A stretch of DNA of 64,000 bases from Cinclus cinclus (lineage: Eukaryota; Chordata; Aves; Passeriformes; Cinclidae), in NCBI RefSeq assembly GCF_963662255.1, contig NC_085073.1:1984001-2048000 (forward strand), written 5' to 3'. Shown here piece after piece: positions 24,248 through 37,646 of the stretch. Under the pieces are notes generated by a model that was not told the DNA's origin, searched no databases, and saw nothing but the letters and a program-made list of their open reading frames with translations. Each line of letters starts with the position of its first letter. The stretch's first letter is position 1. The translations under genes and the position numbers were made by a program.

Positions 24248-26116
24248 AGCATGTAAAAACCCCACAGGACAGAATTCAGGACTCATTTTCCACTCCAAGC
24301 TGCTCATGTCCAAGTGGCGTTTCCAGCACGACAGAACTCCACTTGGATCAGCCTCAGGCTTCCCTGCAGAGCCAGGCAGTTCCTGGAAAGTCAGCACAGG
24401 AACAGCAACACCTCAGTACCATGAGCCCTGCAAAGGGGGAGCACCAGAACTGCCAGCCTCTTCCATGGCTTCCCTGCAGCTGGAGAAGGAGCCAGAGCCA
24501 TGGGGAGGGGACATGGGGCAGCTCTTAGTGACCGATGGGGAGAAGCCAGGCAGAGGCCTCCAGGCACCTCGGCCAGAAACAGCAACTCAACATTCAACAA
24601 GTCCCAAGTTTTGAGTTCTGAACTAATGGAAACCGAGAGGATCTGAGCAGGGTCTCTGCTGCCCACAAGGCAGCCCAGGCTCCTTCCCCTTCAGCTGTTT
24701 CACCCCTGGTCGCTTTTGCAGCCGCTCCAACCTCAGAGGTGCTCGTTACATCACAGCCAGGCAGCAGGTCATGAAGGAAACACAGCTGGGATGGGCACCA
24801 CTGAGGCTCCACACTTGGCTAAAACTGGACTCAACCAAAACCAAATCAGGAGTCTCAGGTGTGAAGGTCAAGCAAGAAGGTGCAAAGTGGAGCTGTTTTG
24901 GTGAGGAGAAGCTGTGGACAGCAGCCTTGGGGTGCTAGAGGCGCTCCCCAAGGAAGCTCAAGGTGCAGGTCCACCCACAATGGTTCTGATTGGCTCAGCT
25001 GCCAAACCCACCCTGACCCTTGTCTGTATCCTGCACCTTCACTCCCCACTGATTTCCATGGAAGTGCTTAATTAATTAATTAAAGTGGTGATGGCTGCTG
25101 GGCTTCATGATACCAACAGCAGGTGGGTGGGCAAAGAGAAGGGGGACAAGAACCAGGAGAGCTCCAGGGTTTGGGGCAAACACTGCCCAGATGGGACCAG
25201 TGCCATTGGGAGAGCAGCCACACGCCCGGGGACAGGAATCCACTCCTTCCATGCCCATCAGTGCCATGTCCCCAAGACTGGCTGCACCAGGATGGAGATG
25301 GCTTTTGCTCTGCACATCCCTGGGCTCAGGTGATACCTCTGGATTGTCTCAAGTGACTCTTCAGAGAGGCAGAGACAAGGCTGACCCAGAGCTCCATACA
25401 ATCCCAGACCAGACTAACCTTTCTCCTGGGATGCACCTTCCATCCCAAAGCATCCATAGGGTGCAGAAGTGAGAGTCCTCCCATTAATGGTACAGCCAGT
25501 CCTGCCTCAGTCCCCAGGACCTACAAGGCCAAAGAGCCCCTCATGCCATGGGAAGGTGCCCCAGCCCTCCCAAGGCACAGCCCCCAGCCTTTCCTGGGAG
25601 AGATTTTAGAGTTAAAGCAACACCGGTAGTGGGATTGTCAGCAGCACAAATGCACAATCAGGAGGGGAAGATGTGGGGGGAAAGCATCCAACTGGCAAAT
25701 ATAATACTTGGAAGGAAAAGCAGATTTTTAAAAAAATAAAAAATGAGGGGGTGGCAAAAAAAAAAAAATCTCAGGAAGTCATCTAGTCATTCCTGCTCTT
25801 TGCAGAAACAATAGATTCGGGATGCTGGCTAAGTTATAAATAATCCCGCTGGCTACACAACACAAATCCAAGACAGGAGCAGGGTAACTATCAGCTCCAT
25901 GGAAAGTGAGTCACTACCTTCTTACAGAATTCCCAAAAAGGGAAAACACGGCCCCACTCCTGCTTTGCTCCACTGGCCAGGACCCCATCCTGGGGGCAGG
26001 AGCAGCTCAGTGACACAACGTGTCTCTGAGACATCACGACCACCCTGAGCCACAGCGAGCTCCAGCAGCGGTGAGGCTGATCCCAAAGTACAGCAGGACA
26101 CACAACCTGACCGAGG

Positions 26117-26575
26117 ATCACAGAATCCTGAAATACTCTGAGCTGGAAGGGCCCCACAGGGATCATCAGTCCAACCCCTATCCCCACCCAGACACCCCAA
26201 CAATCCCACCCTGAGCATCCCTGAGAGCGGTGTCCAAACGCTCCTGGAGCTCTGGCAGCCTTGGGGCCGGGACCATTCCCTGGGGAGCCTGGGCAGTGCC
26301 CAGCACCCTCGGGGGAAAGAAGAACCTTTCCCTGAGCTCCAGCCCAAGCCCTGACACAGCTCCAGCCCTTGCTGGGCTCCTGTCCCTGTCCCAGAGCAGA
26401 GCTCAGCCCCTGCCCCTCTGCCTCCCCTCGGGAGGAGCTGCAGCCCCCGAGGAGTCTCCCCTCAGTCTCCTCTGCTCCAGCTGAACGAGCCAAGTGCCCT
26501 CAGCTGCTCCTCAGACCCTTCCCCAGCTCCGTGTCCCTCCTTTGGACACTCTCCAGCATCTTTGGCTCCTTCTGA
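26117..26575 (-). repeat. CR1 LINE fragment, family B
   Basis: Longest family B copy, from ATCACAGAATCCTGAAATAC to about TTGGACACTCTCCAGCATC. Nearly identical to 117-548. Confidence 0.92.
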
Positions 26576-27030
26576 TACTGCAGACACTGTGGGATCAGTG
26601 GCGATAAAGCTCAAATTGGGGAAAATAATGGGAAGCCACCAACTCCACAACATCCTTCTCTTTTTAGAAAGGAAGTTGCCATTGTGAGATGCTTTGGCTG
26701 AGCTGTTTTCCAGATCCCTCCTCTGAACCTGAGAGCAAGCAGAGAGATGAGCAAAGCCAACATACCTCAAGTTGCTGGTGAAACTGCTCAGGAAGGGTGG
26801 GTGTGCCAGGGCCTGTGCCCCAAGCACAGTCCTGCAGGAGGGACACGGCCCCTCTGGCCTGGCAGCTCTCAGGGCAAAGGGAAGATGGATCTTTTTGGGC
26901 ACCCAGAACATCTTTGTCATTCTCTGTGTTCTTGGCCAACCAGGACATGGAGCACAAAGTGCAGCACCCAGGACCGGGGTGTCCCTGCATGGCCACAGCC
27001 CCCAGAAGCCCTCGTGTCAAGAGCAGAACA

Positions 27031-27160
27031 TGGAATCATGGAATGGTTTGGGTGGAAAGGGGCCTCAAAGCCCACCTCATTCCACCCCCTATCACGAGCA
27101 AGGACACCTTCCACTATCACAAGCTGTTTCAAGCCCCATCCAACTGGGATGGAGAGCCCC
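27031..27160 (-). repeat. CR1 LINE 3' tip, family A
   Basis: GGAATCATGGAATGGTTTGG, then CACCTTCCACTATCAC. Confidence 0.85.
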
Positions 27161-27974
27161 CAATCTCTCTGAGTAACTGATAAAGGGAAAGAGCTTCTCA
27201 ACTGGAGACTTGGAAGTGACATAAGTTCTCCTTTCTTTAAAAAAAAAAAAGCTTCCTGACTTGTTATTCCATTACCCAAATCTGGAAATGTAATCATATT
27301 AGTTCAGCTGCATTAACACAACAAAAAACCCCAACAAAAACTGTCTTACAGATTGAATTGATCTCCAAGGAGTGAAGAGAAAGGAGAACAAAAGTCAGAA
27401 ACCCGGAGCAAGCAGCTCCCCCTGTGAGCACCATGGCCAGCCCGGCACCCAAGCCACTCTCCAACGACAGATTCACAGAGGATGTGAAATAATCAGGATG
27501 TGATTTTTTCAGAGCTTTTTTTGCCAGGTAGGTGAGGTAAAAGGTCAGTAAGAGCCATGTGAGTACACCCAGCTCAGCAACGTAATGCTGAGTTTGTCAC
27601 AGAGCTTAACTCAGCTTAAACAGATCTCAGTCAAGGGGAAAAATCCAACCCCAAGCCAAGTGGGAAGTGCAGGCAGCTCTGAGGGACTGTGGGGATATGC
27701 AGTGTCAGCTCAGCAATCCTGTGGCTCCCAAAACCTTCAGCAGCCCAAGCAGCAGTGAGGCCCCTGCTTCTGTTCTGTGGTACCTGGGGAGCACTTCCTA
27801 AACCATGACTCTGTGTGGGTAGGGGCTTGGAGCAGCCACTGCTCCAACTGTAGTAAAAAACAAAAAAATGCCAATTTCCAGCCTGGGAGCTGCAGCCAGG
27901 GCCCTTTCAGGGAACACCAGGAGCAACATGAGGGGGTCCTGCACAAACCCACCAGATGGGCTGGGAAAATGCAG

Positions 27975-28436
27975 TGAATACCACCTGGTTTGAGCTGAAA
28001 GAGACCTCAAAGTTCATCCAGTCCCAACCCCTGCTGTAGGCAGGGACACCTTCCACTGTCCCAAGCTGCTCCAAGCCCCAGTGTCCAACCTGGCCTTGGA
28101 CACTGCCAGGGATCCAGGGACAGCCACAGCTGCTCTGGGCACCCTGTGCCAGGGCCTTCAGGCCCTGCAAGGGGCTCTCAGGTCTCCCTGGAGCCTTCTC
28201 TTCTCCAGGTGAGCACCCCCAGCTCTCCCAGCCTGTCCCCAGAGCAGAGGGGCTCCAGCCCTTGGAGCATCTCCGTGGCCTCCTCTGGACTGGCTCCAGC
28301 AGCTCCACGCCCTCCTGATGCTGTTCCCCAGGGCTGGGGGCAGCTCTGCAGGTGGGGTCTCACCTGAGCAGGGAAGAGGGGCAGAATCCCCCCCTCCCCT
28401 TCTGCCCACACTGGGGGTTCAGCCCAGGACAAAGCC
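27975..28436 (-). repeat. CR1 LINE fragment, family A
   Basis: About 460 bp with the 3' block, then a deletion joining GTGCCAGGGCC to TTCAGGCCCTGCAAGG, then the end of ORF2. Confidence 0.92.
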
Positions 28437-28761
28437 AGGAGTGGAGCTGCCACCAAAAACAAGCTGTTAAGAGTAAATTTAATCCCTCTCCCTTGTGGGG
28501 CTGGAGCTCCAGCACCTCACCTCATGGAATGACCACCCAGCCAGACAAATCCAGTTTGGGAAGAAAGGTGTGAACACTTTGAACCATGGGACACAAAATG
28601 AAGAAAGCCTGCTTTAAATTTTTTTTCTTCAAGAAGGAAAAAAAGCCCTAACCAAACAACCATATGTGATGGGGAGGCACATCCACCTTCCCACAGCTTT
28701 TGGGGCCATTCATCATTTGGATAAAATCCAGTTTCACATTGAAATTCAGCTGGACTTTCAA

Positions 28762-28791
28762 ATGCAAATCCGAGGAGAAGAGCAACATATG
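28762..28791 (+). promoter_or_regulatory. Octamer plus CATATG E-box in intron 3
   Basis: Consensus octamer ATGCAAAT at 28762-28769 and E-box CATATG at 28786-28791, within an AT-rich non-repetitive block. The enhancer role is inferred. Confidence 0.3.
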
Positions 28792-30788
28792 GTAGAGGTT
28801 AGTGCGTATTTTTCCTAATTAGATGGCAAACTGCTGCTTTGTATAACAATGTTAACAGGGCAGGAGGAGCCTTTGCAAGGAGACCACATCACTTCAGAAT
28901 GAAACGTCCCAGAAAGCAGAAGGGGCCCAGGCCACCCCCACTCTCAGGGAAGGTCATGCATTCACTGCCATCAGGATGGGTTTTGTCACTCGTCAAAAGT
29001 GAGATTTGTCCCCCCAGCTTGGGAAGGATGAGGCAGAAAGAGGGGGGATTGGCAACACTAGTCATCCCAAGGCTTGTCCTGAAGGACTTTGGCTTCTTCC
29101 AAGTCAAGTTGTCCCCTGGGGCATCCCTGGATGCCACACACACACCTGGGAGGGTTTTTTGGGAGGGGAAATGTTACCAGCTCCTCACCCCAGGGGCCAG
29201 GGATGAAGGAAGGATGGGCAGAAAATGCTTCAGAACTCCCTGAGAAGGGGAGGGACAGCTCTGCTTTGAGCAGTGCCCAGCAGCCACCACCAAACCTGAC
29301 CCAGGAGAGGCAGATGCCACCACCAGAGGTGACTCCAGAGCTTGCTGTCCACATCCACTGCCCTCAGACAGGAGACAGGAAGCATCACCCACTTTCCTGG
29401 AAGGTTATTCCCAGCTAGGACAAGTCAAGGTTGATAGATTACTTGCCCTGCTTGGTCTGAAAAAAGCCATCTCCTCCTATCCCTGTATGCTGGAGGCTGC
29501 CCTCTCTCCCAGCCTTTGCCCCAGAGGCTCTGATACGAAGCTCATTCATTTATTTTCAGTCCCTGTCTAACCAGGCAAACTCCCCTGCTAGAAAAAGCTT
29601 ATGCCACATTAACTTCACCTCCTTCTTACTCCTGATGCAATCCCCAGCTAAACTTTGAGGAAGACGTTGCCTGAGGTCACTCTGGAGGTGGGGATGTGCT
29701 TCCCAGGGTTCACAGGCAGATGGACAGTGTTCTTTAGATTTTTCTCCCTGCTGGCTTTGGAGCTGGGCTACCTGGCGAGTTAATTGAAAAATTCAGGATT
29801 AAAAAATGAGGGCAGCCCTGAACTGCCTCTTTCCCTTCTTTACTGGGGGAGTGAGGCACTGGAAGCAACTTCCCTCCAGGAACATTAATAAGGGCAGGGA
29901 GAAAAGCATCCAAACTGGCACTGCAGAAACTCTCAAAAGCTGAACCAAGAAATCTCCTCTTACAGCTCAGATTTTGTCTTTCTGATGTTTGATCAGATGT
30001 ACTTCCACCCTGCAAGACAGGGACAGACAGACCAGGATCTCTGCAACCAACTGGAAAAACTTCCATCCTCCCCCAAACCTGAGGCAAATCTCTGTTTGGA
30101 TGGCAAAGACAGGATGGCCACAGTGGCTGCTCCTGGGAAGGACACACCTGGGGACCCTGCCATCAGTTTGAATCTTGCCCAGGGGTTGGATCCTCTAGCA
30201 GAAAAACCCCAAACAGTGACAAACCTGTGGGCACAATGACATCTTTGGGCACTGCTTTGCTGTGATGGGGGGTTGGCCTGGTCCCCACTCCCTGGGGAGC
30301 ATTGTGGAGGTTCTATCCCCAGTCTCTCTCCCCAGATGGGCTCTCTGCTGTCACACAGCCCCTTTTTGGGACCATGAGAGCTTCATGCATGGCTTGCCTC
30401 AGGTGATCCTTGATTCTCAGCTGTGCTCCCAGGCCCCTGTACAATTACACATTCAGCACCACAATGTATTTCAAACTGTATTTCATGCCTCATTTAGCAA
30501 CAAAATTAATTAAACTCCAAGTCACCACTGAAGGAGTGCAGCACCTCTTCCCTCTGTGGGTGCATAACTCAATTTGTTTAGGCTAATGTGCTAATCAAAG
30601 CTTGCCAGGTATTTGGGGACCTCCTGGCAGAAAGGGCTCTGAAGTGTGCACAGGCCTGCCACCAGCCTCTGAAAAAGCTCCGATTTCCTAAAATGCAATT
30701 CCTCCTCCACCAGCACCAGGACCCTGCAGTCAGGCAAACATAACATGTCATGGGTCTGTGGGTCTGGGAGCTGCCCACTAGCCGGAAA

Positions 30789-31108
30789 TCACAGAATCCT
30801 TGAATATTCCGAGCCAGAAGGGACCCAGAGGGATCATCTGTGCAGCCACTGTCCCTGCCCAGACACCCCAACAATCCCACCCTGAGCATCCCTGAGAGCG
30901 GTGTCCAAACGCTCCTGGAGCTCTGGCAGCCTTGGGGCCAGGACCATTCCCTGGGGAGCCTGGGCAGTGCCCAGCACCCTCGGGGGAAAGAAGAACCTTT
31001 CCCTGAGCTCCAGCCCAAGCCCTGACACAGCTCCAGCCCTTGCTGGGCTCCTGTCCCTGTCCCAGAGCAGAGCTCAGCCCCTGCCCCTCTGCCTCCCCTC
31101 GGGAGAAG
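30789..31108 (-). repeat. CR1 LINE fragment, family B
   Basis: ATCACAGAATCCTTGAATAT, then the family B core. It stops at the CCTCCCCTCGGGA block. Confidence 0.92.
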
Positions 31109-31361
31109 GGGCACCAAGAGGATCACTGCCATCCAGGCTTCCCAAACTGGTCAGGTTGAAGCTGCTGCATTGATCCAGCTGGGCTTGGGAATGTGCCAGG
31201 GAAAACCCAGCAACCACTCCTGACACTGCTGGAGTCCCTTGTCCTGGCCACACAGAGACCGGTGGGCAATTCAGTGCCCCCACTCCCAGCTGTTTGGAGG
31301 TGCTGGGAGAGGGCAGGATATCCCAGGCCACACAGATGGGAATCCAACAGGCAGACAGAAC

Positions 31362-31760
31362 CAGAGAATGATTAGAGTTGGAAGGGACCTTAAAGCTCAT
31401 TCCATCCCCTTCCATGTGCAAGGACACCTTCCACCATCCCAGGGTGTTCCAAGCCCTGTCCAATCAGACCTTGGACACTTCCAGGGATCCAGGGCCTCAC
31501 CACCCTCCCAGGGAACAATTCCTTCCCAATATCCCATCCAGCCCTGCCCTCTGGCAGTGGAAGCCATTCCCTGTGTCCTGTCCCTCCATCCCTTGTCCCC
31601 AGTCCCTCTCCAGCTCTCCTGGAGCCCCTTCAGGCCCTGCAAGGGGCTCTCAGGTCTCCCTGGAGCCTGCTCTTCTGCAGGTGAGCACCCCCAGCTCTTC
31701 CAGTCTGGCTCCAGAGCAGAGTGGCTCCAGCCTTTGGAGCATCTCCACGGCCTACTCTGG
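31362..31760 (-). repeat. CR1 LINE fragment, family A, with internal deletion
   Basis: The GCAGCCACAGCTGCTCTGGG block is missing (GGGATCCAGG joins directly to GCCTCACCACC near 31488-31500). The copy otherwise extends into ORF2. Confidence 0.9.
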
Positions 31761-32540
31761 AATTGTTATTGATGTGGATAAACTTTTTGACATCTCTGAG
31801 ACAGCTCTACTATCCCTACACCCACCACTGGCTCCCGCTTGGCTCCCTCCCTTCCCATAATGGAAATGGCCCTGAGTGAATCCCTCCATCCTGCACCTGT
31901 AGCAGGGAGCACAGGCTGGGCAGAAGTGAGGAGGATCCTCTCCAGGCCACCAAGACAACAGAGACAACAGTCTCTGACTGTCTCTCTCAGACAAAAGGAG
32001 CCAGGTATTTATAGTGTCCTTCAGTTGTGTGCATTGGGGCATGTAGTGACAGCTGAGAGGTGAGGCATTCCAGAGTTAACAAAATAGTACTTTGCAATAA
32101 ATCCACCCCTTAAGACACCCATTTATTGACTCTAATTAAAAATAATACTACTAATAATTGAAGTTTGAGTGTCACTGCACACAACCATTAACAATGGAGA
32201 TGCACCAGGCCCAGGAGCTGGTCACACATGGGACACGTGCTGCAGCAGGGCACCCCACAAGGCGTGAGGAATTGCAAATTAACAGCAGCCAGGTCCAGCA
32301 GCAACACTTGCCAGACCTGCTGGGCCCCTTCCAAAGCCATCTCTCCCCTTTGGAAAGGGCACAACAAGCGTGGAAGGCTGAGCCAGTGTGTGCTGCTTGG
32401 GCAGCCCTGGGTTGGAGAAGGATTAGAGGTGAACTCAGGCAGAGCTGCACCAAATGCCAGAGTCCTGCCCTCCAGAGACCACCTAAGAGCTTGGAATGGA
32501 GATGAGAGCCCTGAGGAACAAGGCAGTGACAGAGGGAATT

Positions 32541-32795
32541 CACAGAATCCCAGAATGGTTTGGATGAGAAGAGATTTTACAGCCCAGCCCATCCCATCCC
32601 ATCCCACCCCACCCCACTCCCTGCCATGGGTAGGAACACCTTCCACTGTCCCAGGTTGCTCCAAGCCTGTCCTGCCTGGCATGGGACACTTCCAGGGATC
32701 CAGGGGCAGCCACAGATGCTCTGAGCACCCTGTGCCAGGGTCTCCTCACCCTCACAGGGCAGAATTCCTTCCCAATATCTAAGATGAACTTACTC
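32541..32795 (-). repeat. CR1 LINE fragment, family A
   Basis: CACAGAATCCCAGAATGGTT, with a short CATCC/CACCC expansion at 32588-32618. Confidence 0.9.
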
Positions 32796-33526
32796 CCTTT
32801 ACTTACTAATTGCTGCTCACCAGCTCCTCTCATTAAAAACAGGGCAGTGCCGGAGCTTGTACCTGTTCTTTTAGAAGGTGCACACCAAGCCCAGATTCCC
32901 CTCAGACTTTTTACACAAGACACAGCTGATCCCATCAGGGTCCCTGGAGCAGGCACAGCCTCGCTGGTACAGAACTGCCTCATCCAGGGGAGGAAAGAAC
33001 CGTGCCAGGAAGAGAGCCCTGCACTGCTTCAGCAATTCTGGCAAAGTTAAAACTGTGCTTAAACAAGGTCTGTGGCAAACTGGCAGTTTCTAAACAAAAG
33101 CTGTCACTTATCTCAGTACAGCTTTGGCTCTGGCACCCCCAGCATACTCTGTACTCTTTCCCAGTTAAAGATCTTAAATCCAGTCAGAGGGATTCTTCTC
33201 CAAGTTGGAGATGAACAAAGAAACCCCAAAAGAACCCCCCAAAACCTTCCCTTGAAAACATGCACCCTTCACTCCTTAAGTTAAACACACACTGAGACAG
33301 AGACTGGGTTATATTTGCCTCTCCCCAGCTGCTAGAGGAGCCCTGAGCCCCTGCCAGAGCATCCCCACAGCACTGTCACCATGTCCCTGCTCTTCCCAGA
33401 CTCCCTGCTCGTGTGTCCATTAGAAACCAGTTGTGCCTCTGGCAGGACAGGTCACCGTCACTCCCAGTAGTGAAATAAATTCAAGGGGAAAAAAATAATT
33501 GCAAGAAAGCGAGAGCCCTTCATATT

Positions 33527-33635
33527 TCAAGGCCAGGTTGGACAGGGCTTGGAAAAACCTGGGACAGTAGAAGGTGCCCCTGCCCATGGTAGGAGATGGA
33601 ATGAGATGGGCCCAAATCATCCTGGAATTCTGTTT
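33527..33635 (+). repeat. CR1 LINE 3' tip, family A
   Basis: AAGGCCAGGTTGGACAGGGC to CTGGAATTCTG. Confidence 0.85.
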
Positions 33636-34229
33636 CAACATCACTGCAAAAGCCCAGGAGAAACATCTGTGCATGTGGGGAAGCCCTGGGAGCAGGTGCA
33701 TGCACCCCAGGTCACGAGGATCAGAGATAGGGTGTGGCCCTGGATTAAGGCACACAGGTGTGAGGACCTTCCCCTGCCATTTGTTGCCCCAAACATGTTA
33801 TTTCCTGCCAACCTGCACTCCCTACCCCCAGCTTTTGGGCCCTCCAACTCTTCTTCCAGACCTTGCTTTCTAGATCCTGGTAAATGGGATGTGCCCCATG
33901 GGACAAACAGGGAGCAGAATGGGGAGAGGGAGGAGAACAGGAGCTTGCCAAAGGCAAAGACAAAACCAAAGCAGAAAGCCCGACTGGCACAGAGGAGATG
34001 GACCTCACTGAGTGTCCAGGCTTTGTTACCAGCAGGGTGGGGTGGAGCACACAAGTGTGTCCCTGACATACCTGGAGCACCCTCCTTCATCCCCTGGGCT
34101 CTGCCAGCAGCAGGAATGGAAAGGCTCCAGCGCTGTGGAGAGCAGGGGGTGCAGGGAATGTATTTGGAGACAAATGAGACTGCACAGCTTTGTGAGCTGG
34201 ACTTGGCCATGGCAAGGCTTTTCCAAGGA

Positions 34230-34605
34230 ATCCCAGAATGGTTTTTTACAGCTCATCTCCTTCCAAACACCTGCTGTGGGCAGGTTCACCTTCCACTATC
34301 CCAGGCTGCTCCAAGCCTTATCCAACCTGGCCTGGGACACTTCCAGGGATCCAGGGGCAGCCACAGCTGCTCTGGGCACCCTGTGCCAGGGCCTGCCCAC
34401 CCTCCCAGGGAACAATTCCTAATTCCCAATATCCCATCCAGCCCTGCCCTCTGGCAGTGGAAGCCATTCTCTGTGTCCTGTCCCTCCATCCCTTGTCCCC
34501 AGTCCCTCTCCAGTTCTCCGGAAGCCCCTTTATGCCCTGCAAGGGCCTCTCGGGTCTCCCTGGATCTTTCTTTTCTCCGGGTGAACACCCCCAGCTCTTC
34601 TTTGA
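34230..34605 (-). repeat. CR1 LINE fragment, family A
   Basis: CCCAGAATGGTTTTTTACAG, then the full 3' block to the end of ORF2 near CCCCCAGCTCTTC. Confidence 0.92.
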
Positions 34606-36362
34606 TTTCCTTTGATAATGGCTAAACAGTAACATTTACTTTGAAACAAACGGTCACACCAAGGGCCTGGCAAGTGAATTTTTCTGCTTTGCCTTTTTCA
34701 GTTGTGGTGGCTTTGTGTTTGGTGTGTTTGGTGACAGTTTGCACGGGCACGCCGCTAAAACACGCAGCCCAGATCCCAAACTCGAACGGGAAGTGCCAGT
34801 TCTAAATATCAAGTCCCATATTGCACACCTCATGTCTGCCTTTCATCATCCATCAAAATAGCAAGCGGAGCCCAGCACTCCCACTTCAGCATAAGCAAAA
34901 CATGTGGGAACTCGAGGCAGTTAGTAGGAAAACGTGATACAGCCTTGCTAATAAAAGCTCCTGCTTTCCTCACTATGGAAAACAGTTGCAAATGGGTTTC
35001 TGCAGCCTGGGACTCAACTGCTGACAGCATGGCAACAGAAACGCTGTGCTTGGCTCTTCCCAGCCCTGCCGGCCGTGGCGTCCTGCAAACCACCCAGCTC
35101 CAGGAGCAGAGAGGAGCCCAGCACCATCCTGCTGCACCAGACCCTGCCCATCCTGCTGGGAGCTTCCCAATACAGGGCTGCCTGCACACTCGAAATAATT
35201 AAACCTTCAAACAGCTCCCCCATAGCACCAATTATAGAGACAACCCCAGCTTTCATAGAATTTATGACTCTTGGTGCTGTTGCCACAGGTATCCAAGTTT
35301 GTGTGTTGTTTAAAGTGAGTTTCAAAGGGGATCCGGGCTCTCCTCCCTCCAGGGAGAATCCATTTGCTTTGTTAACCAGACTATAACTTAAAATTTGTTA
35401 CAAGCACCAGCTTGTAACCCTTTGAAAAACTCCCTGCTTCACCAGCTTCAAATGGACTTGATGAACTTCCCCCGATCAAAGCAATTCCCTCACAGGGAGC
35501 CTCAGCTCCGGAGCAAGGAAGCGCCCAACTCGGGGGTGGGAATCACAGCATGGGCCAGGAGAGGACTCTCCTTCCCAAACCCACTCGAGAGCCCAAGCAA
35601 AGAGCCCAACCCACTTTGCTAGCACAAAGCATGAAGGAAAAGGCACTTAATGCTGAATTAGCTTTTTTAAAAGGGGATAAAAAGAAAAAAAAATAGCAGA
35701 GATTTTTCTTGTTGAGAGCAGAATAATTTGTCAGCAGGAGACCCCATGCCTCCCATCCCATCAGGACCCCATAGTCCTGGCAACCCACACCATTTGGGAT
35801 GGGAAGTGAGATAGTTGCGCACCCTACACATTACCCACAGGTGGAAGTGCTGCTTGTGTGCTGCTCCAGGAGATGTTTTGCCTCACACAACCACATGTCT
35901 TAGGTTTATTTCCCTGCTCTGCAGAGCTCAAAACCCTTTGCTGGAGCAAAGGTGCAGCCAGCATGCACCAACCCTGCAGAGAACTCAGCAGCCACGAGGC
36001 CACAGCAGAACTCTGCTGCCTCTGGCTGCTCCCACTGCCTCGATGTCAATTAAAGTGGTCATTTCCATGTGAAATTCAGCCCCAGTGGTTTCCTGCTTGA
36101 GGCAGGGCTCAATGAAGAACTGGGAGGGAGCTTGCTGCAGCTCAGATTAGTCATTTACCAACTATGATAGGACAGGGGACACGCTTTGAGAGGCAAAGTA
36201 ACAAACACTTTTTGGAGAGGGGACGGTGAACCCCTGAGACAACAGACACAGGCTGAGCACCCCAGCTAAAATAAAACCCCGGCAGCAAACAGCCCATGCT
36301 GGAATACACTGGCTGCAGCTCCCAGCCCCAGGAAGACCAACTTCCCGCAGTGACCTATATGT

Positions 36363-36398
36363 GCTATAAATGCTGCAGCCACGGGCTGGGTGACGTCA
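36363..36398. promoter_or_regulatory. CRE and TATA-like cluster in intron 3
   Basis: The full palindromic cAMP-response element TGACGTCA is at 36391-36398, and the TATA-like TATAAATG is at 36365-36372 on the plus strand (CATTTATA on the TCF3 strand). The spacing could suit a promoter in either direction. No downstream exon was identified. Confidence 0.35.
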
Positions 36399-36694
36399 GC
36401 TCCATCCTTGTGGCAATTGTTGGGTCTCTCCTTGCCAAGAAAAGGCAAAGCGGAGGTGCTGAATTGTCCATGCGGTGGGGGAGCGAAACCAGCTCCTCCC
36501 CAGAGCATTTGAGGACAGAAATGAGGGAAATAGCAGCAGGGCTTAAAATAAAAGCAGGAGGCAAATAGGAAGGCAAAGGGATCTCGAAGCTGGAGGCTTT
36601 GCATGAACACTTTGAATTTTTCTGTCCTGGGGGAAAAAAAGGTGTTCCCTTGGTAAAGGGGCCACTGGAAGCTTGGCCAGCGCAGTTACTAGAA

Positions 36695-36870
36695 ACATGG
36701 AATTGTTAAGATTGGAAAAGATCTTTAGTATGTTCGAGCCCAGCTATCAGCCCAGCACCATGTTCACCACTAAAGCATGCCCTCAAGTGCCACATCAACA
36801 CCTGCCCTGAACACTTCCAGAGATGATGATTCCAGCACTGTCAATGGCTAGCAACACATCTGGTAAAGAA
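36695..36870 (-). repeat. Older CR1 LINE fragment, distinct subfamily
   Basis: GGAATTGTTAAGATTGGAAA, then CACCACTAAAGCATGCCCTC and CAGAGATGATGATTCC. This matches the older avian CR1 type whose terminus reads GTTGGAAAAGACC-like. Confidence 0.75.
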
Positions 36871-37646
36871 ATTCTGAATTTGGGACAATTTTGTCACTGG
36901 GATTCCCTGTTTCAAATGCCTCTGCTCCTTTATTTACCAGTTAGACTTCGGATGCAAGAATCACATTTTGGCCAGGACTGATCAGTAAGTGCCTTGCTCC
37001 CTTTCCTCCTTACTTCTCTGGGAAGAAAAAAGCCTGGAGATAACAGCTCCTCTAGAGGAGAAAAAGAAAAACTGGACACTGCCCCAGCACTGCCACAAGG
37101 AGACGAGAAGAGGGGGATCATGAATTCCCATGTCCAACCCAATTACACCAACCCAGTGACAGGTTCCCATCCTGGGTGGGCAGAAGGATAAAACACCAAT
37201 ATTTCTGGCACACGAGACAACATTAGTTTGTTATCTTGAGGTTACCACAATAAGCGCAAATAAAGAGATCCTGGCACTGTGGTGCACAGCACCAAGCTGA
37301 GACTCAGACAAATCAGTGTTTGCTCCTCCTTTGCAGGCAGAGGGGAAATGCTGCACTGCCTTCGCTGCTGGTCCAGGCCCCTGACTTAGAAGTGCTTGGA
37401 ACACATGTGGCACATTAAAGAAGCAGCCCAGGCCTTCCTGCATGGCAAGATTTAGGGTGATTACCTCCGAGTCCAGGTTATGGTGTGGCTATAAGGTGCT
37501 CTGCTCCCCCTGCAAGTCCAGATCCCCAAATCCAAGGACCATCTGCTCTCTACCCTCTGACTACATCAAGGTTAATGATGGCTCCACTTCAAATTTTGAG
37601 CTAGATGACTGCCTATGTATTGGAGGATGAACTGTCTTGGGGGATG

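Noticed and set aside
33549..34625. A 358-codon plus-strand open frame
   Set aside because: Both ends lie in CR1 fragments (33527-33635 and 34230-34605) and the middle shows no recognisable protein.
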